Origin: JAVVRI01 sp036654795
GTDB lineage: Bacteria; Bacteroidota; Bacteroidia; Bacteroidales; Tannerellaceae
Direction: 5' to 3'
Assembly (NCBI GenBank): GCA_036654795.1
Contig: JAVVRI010000094.1
Location: 1-12,070, forward strand
DNA: 12,070 bases
In this document: positions 1-7,937 of the stretch, one piece after another
Layout of the letters: each line of letters opens with the position of its first letter
Numbering within the stretch: the first letter of the stretch is position 1
Program-made: the position numbers and the translations under genes
The notes under the pieces: model-generated
The model's database searches: none
Seen by the model: only the letters and a program-made list of their open reading frames with translations
Told to the model about the DNA's origin: nothing

Positions 1-51
1 GCGATTACTTTCGATGGAAAGCAGGTCTGGGTAAAGAGTCCGGAAAAATAA
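1..51 (+). CDS. 3' end of an unidentified upstream gene (partial)
   Basis: The window opens inside a reading frame. Frame 1 gives 16 residues (AITFDGKQVWVKSPEK) and a TAA at 49-51, leaving 6 bases before the next ATG, which would fit a tight operon. Frame 3 is also open, reading DYFRWKAGLGKESGK and ending in a TAA at 75-77, overlapping the next gene by 20 bases. The sequence alone does not decide between them. The setting suggests another glycan-assembly gene, but the fragment is too short to assign to a family. Confidence 0.4.
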   Translation, partial: AITFDGKQVWVKSPEK

Positions 52-57
52 AAACAG

Positions 58-819
58 ATGAGTTACATAAGAAATAAAGTAGAGTTCTCCATTATCACCG
101 TTACTTACAACAGTAAGAAGACATTGGAAAAGACCATTCTAAGTGTTCTTGGCCAGAGCTATAAGGACTATGAATACATCATTATTGATGGCAAATCGAC
201 AGACGGCACAGCCGATGTGATCCTTCAGTATAAGCATGCTTTATCTACTTGGGTTTCGGAAAAAGATCAGGGCATTTACGACGCAATGAATAAGGGTATC
301 CGGATCGCTTCCGGCAAATGGATCCTCTTTATGAATAGCGGCGACTTGTTTGTAGATAGCCACGTCCTGCAAATGGTAGCCGATGAGATAGCGACAGACA
401 ATGCTACCGATATTTTGTATGGAGACATTCTGATAGAAAAGAGAGGAAGTCTAACCATAAAACCTGCCGCCGAGCCCTGCAACAAGCAACGGATGTACTT
501 TTGCCATCAGAGCGCGTTTACCCGAACCAAGATACTGAAAACGATGCCTTTCGACACCCATTTCAAGATGTCTGCCGACCTACACTTCTTCAAACGATGT
601 TACTACAAAGGTTTGCGCTTCAAGCACATCAAACAACCGGTTGCTATATTCGATCGTAATGGCATCTCGAACACCAACCGGTTGGCCGGCTTGCTAGACA
701 ATGTGTCGGTAGTAAAAGCAATCGATGTAACTCCGCAAAAAGAATTCTTCTTGCTTCGGTTATATTTCGTCATTATTCGTATCCGAGTATCCAACTTCTT
801 CAAACACTACAAATCATGA
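58..819 (+). CDS. GT2-family glycosyltransferase (GT-A fold)
   Basis: This 253-residue protein is the size of single-domain GT2 enzymes that transfer a sugar from a nucleotide donor in the cytoplasm, of the kind seen in LPS and capsule synthesis. The N-terminal nucleotide-binding strand is FSIITVTYN (residues 10-18), followed by IIIDGKSTDGT (41-51), where the aspartate should contact the nucleotide. SEKDQGIYDAMNKG (67-80) is the conserved helix before the metal site, and FMNSGD (91-96) takes the place of the DXD motif. CHQSAF (149-154) is typical of the WfgS/WcaA-like group. The C-terminus (about 229-250) is basic and hydrophobic and may lie on the membrane. The last codons overlap the next gene by four bases (ATGA), so the two are probably coupled. 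Acceptor and donor sugars cannot be read from the sequence. Confidence 0.9.
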   Translation: MSYIRNKVEFSIITVTYNSKKTLEKTILSVLGQSYKDYEYIIIDGKSTDGTADVILQYKHALSTWVSEKDQGIYDAMNKGIRIASGKWILFMNSGDLFVDSHVLQMVADEIATDNATDILYGDILIEKRGSLTIKPAAEPCNKQRMYFCHQSAFTRTKILKTMPFDTHFKMSADLHFFKRCYYKGLRFKHIKQPVAIFDRNGISNTNRLAGLLDNVSVVKAIDVTPQKEFFLLRLYFVIIRIRVSNFFKHYKS

Positions 820-1943
820 AATTAGCCTTCGACGCCAAGCGAATTACGCACAACGCAACCGGATTAGGAAATTACAGCCGGTACATCGTTAGCTCCTTGG
901 CAACCCACTACACCGAAAACAGCTATCATCTGTACTCTCCAGACAAAGGTCGAGCGCATCTAAAGGAAATGCTGCCGAAACAGGATAACATTCTTTTTCA
1001 CTATCCGGCGCACCCGTACGGTGCACTGCAAAAAGCTTGGTGGCGCACGTTCAGCATCACGAGCGATCTACGGAAAGAAAAGCCCGACCTCTATCATGGC
1101 CTTAGCAACGAACTCCCTTTCGGACTAAAAAAAGCAGGAATAGCATCCGTGGTAACCATCCATGACCTTATTTTCATCCGTTATCCACAGTTTTATAAGA
1201 CAATAGACCGAATAATATATAATTACAAATTCAGAAAAGCCTGCCAACTGTCAGACCGGATAATTGCTATCAGCGAAATGACCAGACAAGACATCATTCA
1301 AGTCTATCAGATACCTCCGGAGAAGATTCAGGTGGTGTATCAGGGGTGCGACAGCTCCTTCCTTCAACAAACAGGGTCAGAAAAGCAACAACAAGTAAGA
1401 GATAAATATCATTTGCCAGCGCACTACGTCTTATATGTGGGCAGCATTGAGCAACGAAAGAACTTGCTACTCGTTGTACGCGCGCTCAAACAACTCGGTC
1501 GAGACATCCACCTTGTTGCCATTGGCAAACGCACACCCTACACAACGATAGTGGAAGAGTACATAAAAGAGAATAACATGCAGCAACAAGTATCCATCCT
1601 AAACAGAGTCACTTTCGAAGACCTACCCGCCATCTATCAGATGGCAGCCCTCTTCGTCTACCCCTCATTGTTTGAAGGTTTTGGCATTCCTATCCTAGAA
1701 GCTCTCCACTCCAACACACCGGTTATAGCCGCCACCGGCTCATGTCTGGAAGAGGCAGGAGGTCCAAACTCGCTCTATGTAGCGCCCACAGACGTAAACG
1801 ATCTGAGTGAAAAAATAAAGTGGATACTCACCACTCCCAGTCAGGCCGACCAGATGCGCACTGCCGGAAAGGAATATGCCAAGCGCTTTCTGAGCCAATC
1901 CATAGCCGGAGACTTAATGAATGTGTATCGTCATCTCATTTGA
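816..1943 (+). CDS. GT4-family glycosyltransferase (GT-B fold)
   Basis: This is a 375-residue retaining glycosyltransferase with two Rossmann-like domains. The N-terminal acceptor domain begins MKLAFDAKRI and contains the glycine-rich GLGNYSRY loop (16-23). The C-terminal donor domain starts near YVGSIEQRKN (207-216). It carries the GT4 signature SLFEGFGIPILEA (284-296), whose two glutamates (E-x7-E) bind the nucleotide sugar. Length and motifs are complete, so the gene looks functional. It overlaps the preceding GT2 gene by ATGA and ends 2 bases from the stop of the convergent GT4 gene. It probably adds a residue to the same glycan as its upstream partner. The sugar specificity is unknown. 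Confidence 0.92.
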   Translation: MKLAFDAKRITHNATGLGNYSRYIVSSLATHYTENSYHLYSPDKGRAHLKEMLPKQDNILFHYPAHPYGALQKAWWRTFSITSDLRKEKPDLYHGLSNELPFGLKKAGIASVVTIHDLIFIRYPQFYKTIDRIIYNYKFRKACQLSDRIIAISEMTRQDIIQVYQIPPEKIQVVYQGCDSSFLQQTGSEKQQQVRDKYHLPAHYVLYVGSIEQRKNLLLVVRALKQLGRDIHLVAIGKRTPYTTIVEEYIKENNMQQQVSILNRVTFEDLPAIYQMAALFVYPSLFEGFGIPILEALHSNTPVIAATGSCLEEAGGPNSLYVAPTDVNDLSEKIKWILTTPSQADQMRTAGKEYAKRFLSQSIAGDLMNVYRHLI

Positions 1944-1945
1944 GA

Positions 1946-3049
1946 TCACTGCAAATCGAAGATCTTTTGATAGGTATCCTCTGTCTTACGGGCTGTTTCG
2001 TCCCATGAGAACTGCTTTACGCGGATATTACCCAAGCGTATTAATTCCAAACGCCTCTCATCGTCAGTCAGGACACGGCGGATGGCAGCTGCCATCTCGT
2101 CTTCCGACTCAGGATTGAAATACTCACCAGCATCTCCGGCTACTTCGGGGAAACAGCTCGTATTACTCAGTACGACCGGACATTCCTGCGAATAAGCTTC
2201 CAGTATAGGAATACCAAAGCCCTCATAGAGCGACGGATAAACGAACAAACGGGCATCACGATATAGCTGTCCCAGTTCGTTGTCTGTAGCATTTACATAG
2301 CTCACACAATCAGACAAGCCCAATTCTTTTAGTTCCTCCAGCTCCTCCTTTTTAAATGGTTTGCCGGTACATATTAGCCTCAACTCAGGCTGCTCAGCCT
2401 GCAAGCGGACAAAGACATGCAGCAAGCGCGAATAGTTTTTGTATTTTTGTCGTTCACCCACATATAGCAAATAAGACTTTGGTAAAGAGAGTCCGGCATA
2501 GGTACTCTTGAGCGGATTGATGCCATGGTGAATCACGTCTATTTTGTCAGGATTGACATGTAGCAATTCTACAAGGTCTCTTTTCGTCCAATGACTGACG
2601 GCAATGATGCGGTCGGCCTTACTGATCAGCAACGCCTTGTTTTTTGCTGTTTTATCTTTTAATGAGAAATAACACGGGAACTTCTCATGAATCATATCGT
2701 GTACGGTCAGCACCAGCGGACTGTCACCAAGCACCGAAAGGTAATAAGCATCGTAATAGGTAGGATGAAATAGGCAGCGTTTCGCCAACAGCGCTTTTAT
2801 CGTCTTACGCCTATTTAAAAAGCGAAACGCCCCCTTAAAGAGCTTGAATACACTAAACGGAACAAACGAATAGTACAAGCATATATCTTTTTTCTTGATA
2901 TACTGATTATGCGAAAATAAGAGAGAAACCTCCTTATCGCAGTTACTCATCCGCTTTATTATCTCATAGAAATATCTTGAAATACCGCCGTAACGCTGAA
3001 TCTCGAAAGTTTGGGAATCATACAAAACAGATAGGTGTTGCTTTTTCAT
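1946..3049 (-). CDS. GT4-family glycosyltransferase (GT-B fold)
   Basis: A 367-residue GT4 enzyme and the last gene of the minus-strand operon. The acceptor loop is RYGGISRYFYE (19-29). YVGERQKYKN (196-205) opens the donor-binding domain, and SLYEGFGIPILEA (273-285) is the E-x7-E nucleotide-sugar motif. It has the same architecture as the convergent GT4 at 816-1943, but the two differ along most of their length, so they are related paralogues and not a duplication. The ATG lies 3 bases after the stop of the LPS kinase gene, indicating co-transcription. In this position it most likely adds a sugar to the LPS core handled by the neighbouring GT9 and kinase proteins. No terminator is visible in the 2 bases between the convergent stops. 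Confidence 0.92.
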   Translation of the reverse strand: MKKQHLSVLYDSQTFEIQRYGGISRYFYEIIKRMSNCDKEVSLLFSHNQYIKKKDICLYYSFVPFSVFKLFKGAFRFLNRRKTIKALLAKRCLFHPTYYDAYYLSVLGDSPLVLTVHDMIHEKFPCYFSLKDKTAKNKALLISKADRIIAVSHWTKRDLVELLHVNPDKIDVIHHGINPLKSTYAGLSLPKSYLLYVGERQKYKNYSRLLHVFVRLQAEQPELRLICTGKPFKKEELEELKELGLSDCVSYVNATDNELGQLYRDARLFVYPSLYEGFGIPILEAYSQECPVVLSNTSCFPEVAGDAGEYFNPESEDEMAAAIRRVLTDDERRLELIRLGNIRVKQFSWDETARKTEDTYQKIFDLQ

Positions 3050-3052
3050 TTA

Positions 3053-3946
3053 CTAATAGTCTTTGAACCTTACCTTACGCAAATCGCATGTTTCTATATA
3101 AGCAAAATAGAGCTCCCTCTCTTTGCTATAAAAGAATTCACATCCCCATGACAACCGCAGCCAACGCAACGTGTCATACTTCAGTAACGGCCAGAAGAAG
3201 AAGCCGGAACTCTTCCGCAAATTCTTTCCAACAAGAGCTTTGATCCTCCTATCGAAGAAGCGGTCGCTATAACCATTGACTACCCGCTCAGCCTCTTCGG
3301 AATCTGTTCCCCGGAGGGAGGCGTACTCTCTCGCGATCCAGCTGCTTACCTCCATCGAAACGCACAACCGCTCCAAGTTACGATACCGCTGGTCGTCTGA
3401 CAATTCACAAAACCGCAAGCGGTTTATATCCACAAGCGAAAAGGAATAGCCCGAATTGCGTGTCATCAATATATTGCCGGGGGAATAGTCTATATGGTAA
3501 ATTCCCTTCTCATGAAGAGACAGCGTAAAGCGTGTAAACGCTGCAAGCACCTCTTCATTACCCTCTACTGTTCCGGACATATATTTGCGCATCGTCTCCG
3601 TCCCTTGTTCATAGATGGAAACATAATAACTCCGATTCAGCAACCCGCCGACTCGTTCCTCCAAATAAGCAATGGGTGCCGGTGTGAGGCATCCTCTCTT
3701 TATAATCTCGAAAGCATATTGGTACGAGCGACAGGCCTTCGACTTCCGAAAGAAGGTATAAGCCACACGGTTGAACCAGAAAGGTATCTTAAAACTCTTC
3801 ACTACCAGATCGACACCTTGTACCTGATAACGCTTTAGCACATTACGCCCTTGATAGATAACTTCGCCCTCAGTGGCAAAGTTGGCAGGCAGCGCCTCAA
3901 TGAAGCCGGTCAATGACTGATAGGCAGGATTGATTCTTATTTTCAT
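3053..3946 (-). CDS. LPS kinase, WaaP/InaA-like (Kdo kinase family)
   Basis: This 297-residue protein has a eukaryotic-like kinase fold of the lipopolysaccharide kinase family, which phosphorylates Kdo or a core sugar at the cytoplasmic face of the inner membrane. Visible landmarks are the ATP-site lysine in LVVKSFK (K50), the catalytic loop HIDYSPGNIL (151-160, with D153 and N158), and LVDINRLRF (171-179), whose D173 stands for the DFG aspartate. A longer frame opens 60 bases upstream at 4006, but it would run inside the preceding gene. The ATG at 3946 shares its A with the TAA of that gene (TAATG), and the family sequence starts there, so I chose it. The phosphate may stabilise the outer membrane. 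The substrate sugar is inferred from family and context only. Confidence 0.88.
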   Translation of the reverse strand: MKIRINPAYQSLTGFIEALPANFATEGEVIYQGRNVLKRYQVQGVDLVVKSFKIPFWFNRVAYTFFRKSKACRSYQYAFEIIKRGCLTPAPIAYLEERVGGLLNRSYYVSIYEQGTETMRKYMSGTVEGNEEVLAAFTRFTLSLHEKGIYHIDYSPGNILMTRNSGYSFSLVDINRLRFCELSDDQRYRNLERLCVSMEVSSWIAREYASLRGTDSEEAERVVNGYSDRFFDRRIKALVGKNLRKSSGFFFWPLLKYDTLRWLRLSWGCEFFYSKERELYFAYIETCDLRKVRFKDY

Positions 3947-4974
3947 TATTTTAATGCCAGTTTTATCTTCTCTACTATGTTGTCCGCCGTCAACTGTGTC
4001 ATGCAAGCCCAGTCACCCCGCAAGCAGGGCTTTTGTCCAAATATAGAACAAGGGCGGCAGGGCAAATCCAATTGAATGGCATGTTCGGGACGTTGGTGAT
4101 AACCGTAAAAGCCGGCATAGGGATGCGTAGCTCCCCAGATGGAGACAACCGTCGTGCCCACCAACGAAGCAAAGTGCATATTCGCCGAATCCATGCACAC
4201 CAACAAGTCCAACTGACTGATCAAAGCCAACTCATTGTCAAGTGAGCAACGACCAACCACACTAATCACCCCCGGATACTGAAACGCCCATTCTCCCAGT
4301 ACAGCCTCCTCGTAACCACGAGCACCAAAGAGGAAAATAGTCACCCCCTGCTCCTTGGAAAGCGATACTACCACCTGCTCCATCTCTTCGATAGAGTAGA
4401 TCTTTCCCCGATGTTTGGCAAAAGGGGCAACCCCTATCCATTTACCGCTTTTTTTACCGGCAAATACATCCAGCGCCGACAGATTTGGAGGAATGGATTC
4501 ATATAAGGAAGTAAAATTCTCACTATAACGCAGGCCTGCCGCGCGAAACACATCCGCATACCGATCGATAACCGGAGGCAACTGCTTCAGCACCTTATTC
4601 TTCGGCACAGTCAGTTGGGCACGTTCCTTACGGGCTTTGTTCAGCGTAAAGACCGGCGTCCGCTTTAGGCGAAAAAAGGAACTAATAACAAAGCTACGCA
4701 AGATGCCATGCAAATCCAGTACCCTATCGTATGGGTATTTAGACAATGCCGACGCAAACCGCAACAATCCGCCCAAACTCTTTTCAGCCCCCTTTGTATT
4801 GATGCCAATCACCTCCACATTGCCAGGCCTATTCATAAAGATAGGGATCAGAAAAGCTTGCGTCAACACCGTAAAGGTGTCGCCGGGATTGGCTTTGGCA
4901 GCGGAGTATATGACCGGGATGGTCATGGCCACATCGCCAATAGCCGACAACCGTATCACTAAGATATTCGCCAT
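3946..4974 (-). CDS. GT9-family heptosyltransferase-like glycosyltransferase
   Basis: A 342-residue GT9 protein of the ADP-heptose:LPS heptosyltransferase (WaaC/WaaF/WaaQ) family. The N-terminus ILVIRLSAIGDVAMTIP (4-20) is the diagnostic GT9 opening, with the aspartate at the acceptor or catalytic site. MDSANMHFASLVGTTVVSIWG (260-280) matches the family motif DSGPMHLAAALGTPVV-G for donor binding. A cysteine cluster near the C-terminus (about 306-324) is common in such proteins. Many Bacteroides LPS cores are not reported to be heptose-rich, so the sugar moved may not be heptose. Both ends are coupled: its ATG overlaps the TAA of the DUF4254 gene and its TAA overlaps the ATG of the kinase gene, each as TAATG. 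Confidence 0.9.
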   Translation of the reverse strand: MANILVIRLSAIGDVAMTIPVIYSAAKANPGDTFTVLTQAFLIPIFMNRPGNVEVIGINTKGAEKSLGGLLRFASALSKYPYDRVLDLHGILRSFVISSFFRLKRTPVFTLNKARKERAQLTVPKNKVLKQLPPVIDRYADVFRAAGLRYSENFTSLYESIPPNLSALDVFAGKKSGKWIGVAPFAKHRGKIYSIEEMEQVVVSLSKEQGVTIFLFGARGYEEAVLGEWAFQYPGVISVVGRCSLDNELALISQLDLLVCMDSANMHFASLVGTTVVSIWGATHPYAGFYGYHQRPEHAIQLDLPCRPCSIFGQKPCLRGDWACMTQLTADNIVEKIKLALK

Positions 4975-5579
4975 TATTTCTTGCCGTATAAAACGGGATT
5001 CAGTGCCGGGTCGTTATACATCTTCATCTGTCGGTACACCTTCATATATTTGCGTCCGGCTTTGATGTCGGAGAGCAATTGGTCGAGAGCAACAGACAAA
5101 TCCTTTTTCTGCTCCAACAGGACATTGAGCTTCTTGCGGCAGGCATCCGTATGGGCGGCGTCTGCATCGGTGCGATCGGCCTCCTGCTGCATGTGATGTA
5201 TCTTAAGTGTCAGGATGGAAAGACGGTCTAATGCCCAAGCGGGACTTTCAGTATTGATAGTCGCATCGGGCAATACTTGCACCTCTTTATACTGATCCAG
5301 AAAAAAGCTGTCGATAAGTTCAACCAAATCTGTACGGTCTTGATTCGACCGGTCGATACGTCTTTTCAACGCCAGCGCTTCTATCGGATCGATTGCCGGA
5401 TTACGGATAATATCCTCCAAATGCCATTGCACGGCATCAATCCAATTCTTCAAATACAGATAGAATTCTATACTCTTTACTTCATACGGATTGTGTACCG
5501 TGGCATCCACATGGTCGGTCACATGATAAGCATTCGTAGCCCTATCAAATATCTGATAGCTTAGTTCACTGAAGTTCAT
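4974..5579 (-). CDS. DUF4254 family protein
   Basis: A 201-residue, highly charged, mostly helical protein. I recognise it as DUF4254, a Bacteroidota family that commonly sits beside a GT9 gene. No signal peptide or membrane segment is visible, so it is probably cytoplasmic. Its biochemical role is not established; the TAATG overlap with the GT9 gene implies the two are made in fixed ratio and may act together. Start choice: a GTG at 5585 lies two codons upstream in frame, but the ATG at 5579 is preferred, with a predicted TACCTTTG -7 box on the minus strand (5616-5623) giving a leader of about 30 bases. It is the first gene of the minus-strand LPS operon. Confidence 0.82.
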   Translation of the reverse strand: MNFSELSYQIFDRATNAYHVTDHVDATVHNPYEVKSIEFYLYLKNWIDAVQWHLEDIIRNPAIDPIEALALKRRIDRSNQDRTDLVELIDSFFLDQYKEVQVLPDATINTESPAWALDRLSILTLKIHHMQQEADRTDADAAHTDACRKKLNVLLEQKKDLSVALDQLLSDIKAGRKYMKVYRQMKMYNDPALNPVLYGKK

Positions 5580-5615
5580 ACGCACTCATTATTATAGACG
5601 TTAATATATATTTCA

Positions 5616-5647
5616 CAAAGGTACGATATTCTTTTTGTACAGCCAAC
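5616..5647 (-). promoter_or_regulatory. Predicted Bacteroides-type promoter for the DUF4254/LPS operon
   Basis: On the minus strand TACCTTTG (5623-5616) fits the Bacteroides -7 consensus TAnnTTTG. GTTG (5647-5644) lies 20 bases upstream as a weak -33 element against the consensus TTTG. Transcription would begin near 5609, giving a short leader before the ATG at 5579. The call rests on motif and spacing only. Confidence 0.5.
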
Positions 5648-5648
5648 G

Positions 5649-5678
5649 TTTCAGCCAGCCAGATAAATACTACCTTTG
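5649..5678 (+). promoter_or_regulatory. Predicted Bacteroides-type promoter for pdxB
   Basis: TACCTTTG (5671-5678) fits the -7 consensus TAnnTTTG, and TTTC (5649-5652) 18 bases upstream is a near match to the -33 TTTG. Start of transcription is expected near 5683-5685. The octamer is the exact inverse of the minus-strand -7 box at 5616-5623, so the two divergent promoters use the same -7 sequence. Confidence 0.55.
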
Positions 5679-5681
5679 TCC

Positions 5682-5700
5682 TGTCCAAACCGTTTGGACA
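5682..5700. promoter_or_regulatory. 19-bp perfect palindrome, candidate operator before pdxB
   Basis: TGTCCAAACCGTTTGGACA is a perfect inverted repeat: 9-base arms around one central base (5691). It begins 4 bases after the pdxB -7 box and so covers the predicted transcription start, a classic position for a repressor site. As RNA it could also form an 8-bp stem with a CCG loop in the leader. No known regulator is assigned from the sequence. It is not followed by a T run, so it is not a simple terminator. Confidence 0.5.
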
Positions 5701-5713
5701 AGAATTAAAAACC

Positions 5714-5720
5714 GGAGAAG
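5714..5720 (+). promoter_or_regulatory. Shine-Dalgarno-like site of pdxB
   Basis: GGAGAAG ends 6 bases before the pdxB ATG at 5727. Clear purine-rich ribosome sites are uncommon in this group; this one supports the chosen start. Confidence 0.5.
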
Positions 5721-5726
5721 AAAAGA

Positions 5727-6833
5727 ATGAAGATAATAGCCGATCAGACCGTCCCATACCTGCAAGGACTGGCCGAGCCCTTTGCAGAAGTTACCTACTT
5801 GCCATCCAACCTATTTACCCCTGAAGCAGTGAGGGATGCGGATGCACTGATCGTACGAAGCATAGACAAATGTACACGCCAATTGCTGGAGGGAAGCCGC
5901 GTACGGCTGATCGCCACCGCCACTATCGGATTCGATCATATCGACACCGCCTTCTGCGACACCGCAGGGATCAGCTGGCGAAACGCGCCGGGATGTAACG
6001 CCATTTCGGTTGCACAATACGTATTGGCCTCACTCATCACCCTCTCGCTACGCAAAAATGAAACCTTAAAAGGCAAAACAATTGGCATCGTTGGAGTTGG
6101 ACATGTGGGAAAAGAGGTGGAAAAGCTCTGTCACGCGTACGGCATGCGCGTCTTGCGAAACGATCCCCCCCGTGCCCTAGCAGAAGGAGCGGACGGCTTC
6201 GTCTCATTGGACGTTTTGGCTGAAGAAGCTGATATACTCACCTTCCATACACCGCTGACGCGCGATGGCGCTTTCGCCACCTACCATCTGGCAGGAGAAG
6301 TGTTTCTGAGCAAACTCAAGCGGAGTCCATGGTTTATCAATGCCTCCCGCGGAGCAGTGCACGACACGGACGCCCTGCTACAGGCCAAGCAAAGCGGACA
6401 GGTGGGCGAACTAATCATAGACTGTTGGGAAAACGAACCAAACATTAACCGGACGTTACTCGCCTCGACCGCCTTGGCAACTCCACACATTGCAGGCTTT
6501 TCCGCAGACGGAAAAGCCAATGGCACACGCACCTGCCTTCGAAATATTGCCGATTACTTCCGGATATCGGACGAACTGATTGGCGAAGTAGCGCCCCCTG
6601 CACCCCACCAGCCGGAAATAGACTTGGACAGCTTTGCAGACCACCGCATTGAACAGATGATACTGAGCAGCTTTAATCCGCTGACCATAGACTACGCGCT
6701 TCGCAACAATCCGGAGCAATTCGAGTCGTTTCGCACGCACTACGACCACCCACGCGAATTTGCAGCCTACACCCCTTTGCACGCTACCACCCAAGAGGCC
6801 GGATTGCTCCGGCAACTAGGATTTGCGCTTTAA
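5727..6833 (+). CDS. pdxB: Erythronate-4-phosphate dehydrogenase
   Basis: PdxB oxidises 4-phospho-D-erythronate to 2-oxo-3-hydroxy-4-phosphobutanoate in the DXP-dependent route to pyridoxal phosphate, in the cytoplasm. The 368 residues are the normal family length. The protein is a D-2-hydroxyacid dehydrogenase with the NAD-binding loop GIVGVGHVG (120-128). The catalytic set is R208 in NASRGA, E237 in CWENEP and H254 in TPHIAG. The extra C-terminal PdxB dimerisation domain (from about 290, containing PEIDLDSFADHRIEQMILSS) separates it from ordinary phosphoglycerate dehydrogenases. ATG at 5727 is preceded by GGAGAAG. The gene stands alone under its own predicted promoter and palindrome, divergent from the LPS operon, and its TAA abuts the stop of the convergent membrane acyltransferase with no base between them. 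Confidence 0.95.
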   Translation: MKIIADQTVPYLQGLAEPFAEVTYLPSNLFTPEAVRDADALIVRSIDKCTRQLLEGSRVRLIATATIGFDHIDTAFCDTAGISWRNAPGCNAISVAQYVLASLITLSLRKNETLKGKTIGIVGVGHVGKEVEKLCHAYGMRVLRNDPPRALAEGADGFVSLDVLAEEADILTFHTPLTRDGAFATYHLAGEVFLSKLKRSPWFINASRGAVHDTDALLQAKQSGQVGELIIDCWENEPNINRTLLASTALATPHIAGFSADGKANGTRTCLRNIADYFRISDELIGEVAPPAPHQPEIDLDSFADHRIEQMILSSFNPLTIDYALRNNPEQFESFRTHYDHPREFAAYTPLHATTQEAGLLRQLGFAL

Positions 6834-7937
6834 TCAGAGTTTAATATAGATCTTTTTCTTATACAACCAATAGCCCGGTATCCAGTTCAGTAAGACAAAA
6901 CAAATAGCCCAAGCCAACGAACCGCCATAATCGCCAAAGAGCGGAGTGAAGAGGTTGGTGCATACATACGCCTGCACGCCAAACAACCCCAGCGCAATGG
7001 CCAACACATCGGCCTGCACATACAAATAAAGGGGATTAATACCAAACGACTCGAAGAAAAGACTCCAACGCCGCTTGCCATTTATGTCGATAATCCAGAT
7101 CAGCAACGCCAGAAACAACGAAGCGAAGCCACAGGCAGTCAGCACAAACGTACTGCTCCATAATTTCTTATTGATCGGGCAGCCGTAGCTGAACAGCAAT
7201 CCGGCAAAAAGGATGATTGTCCCGAATATAAACAGTTTGCGGATAATAAGCTCATTGTTTTTCTTGCAATCCAAAATCACCTTGCCCGCATAATAGCCCA
7301 GCAGCACATGCGCCGTACTGCCCAGACAACTAAGCAACCCTTCGGGGTCGAAAGCAATCCGCGTGCCATCCGCCAGATAGTCGTGGTACATACGCGAAGA
7401 ACCAAACACCGCCCGGTCTATCACCGCAATCAGATTGCTTTCCGACAAATCCATGCTATTCGTCAGCCCCAACAACGCCCAATAAAACAACAGAATGCCA
7501 CCGGCCACATGAAGCAGATATTTCTGATTGATAGCCAACCCAACCAGCGACCCTGTCCCATAAGCCAACGCCAAACGTTGCATCACGCCCAGAATACGTA
7601 CCTCCTGAAAGTTGGTAAAACCGTTATAACAGATGTGGCTAACCAGATTAATTGCCAGACCGACTAGAAAGATAAGCACCGTGCGCTTCACTATCTTCGT
7701 CACACTTACGGCTGACAACTTGAAATTATACTTTCTAAATGATAGACACATAGACACCCCCATAATAAACATAAAGAAGGGGAACACCAAATCGGTAGGT
7801 GTCAACCCGTTCCATTGCGCATGACGAAGAGGAGCAAACACAGCCCCCCACGCCCCCGGATTATTAACCAAAATCATTCCTGCAATCGTTATGCCTCGCA
7901 TCACGTCCAAAGAAAGCAATCGTTTGTCTTGTGCCAT
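6834..7937 (-). CDS. Membrane acyltransferase of the HGSNAT/NagX (DUF5009) family
   Basis: A 367-residue polytopic inner-membrane protein with roughly ten hydrophobic segments, related to heparan-alpha-glucosaminide N-acetyltransferase and bacterial NagX. The start is characteristic: LSLDVMRGITIAGMILVNNPG (8-28, first membrane helix), then a loop with RHAQWNG, in which H39 corresponds to the histidine proposed to carry the acetyl group, and TPTDLVFPFFMFIMG (46-60). The later FDPEGLLSCLGS is another family landmark. By homology it would acetylate a hexosamine across the membrane using acetyl-CoA, perhaps in glycan or amino-sugar metabolism, but no substrate is fixed by the sequence. Its 3' end touches that of pdxB. 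A possible minus-strand -7 box lies at 7975-7982. Confidence 0.88.
   Translation of the reverse strand: MAQDKRLLSLDVMRGITIAGMILVNNPGAWGAVFAPLRHAQWNGLTPTDLVFPFFMFIMGVSMCLSFRKYNFKLSAVSVTKIVKRTVLIFLVGLAINLVSHICYNGFTNFQEVRILGVMQRLALAYGTGSLVGLAINQKYLLHVAGGILLFYWALLGLTNSMDLSESNLIAVIDRAVFGSSRMYHDYLADGTRIAFDPEGLLSCLGSTAHVLLGYYAGKVILDCKKNNELIIRKLFIFGTIILFAGLLFSYGCPINKKLWSSTFVLTACGFASLFLALLIWIIDINGKRRWSLFFESFGINPLYLYVQADVLAIALGLFGVQAYVCTNLFTPLFGDYGGSLAWAICFVLLNWIPGYWLYKKKIYIKL

Noticed and set aside
3947..4006. A 20-residue N-terminal extension of the LPS kinase (start at 4006)
   Set aside because: It lies wholly inside the GT9 coding region and lacks family resemblance. The ATG at 3946 overlaps the GT9 stop as TAATG and begins the conserved sequence.
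5682..5700. The palindrome before pdxB as a rho-independent terminator
   Set aside because: No T run follows on the plus strand and it is placed directly after a -7 box, so an operator or leader hairpin fits better.
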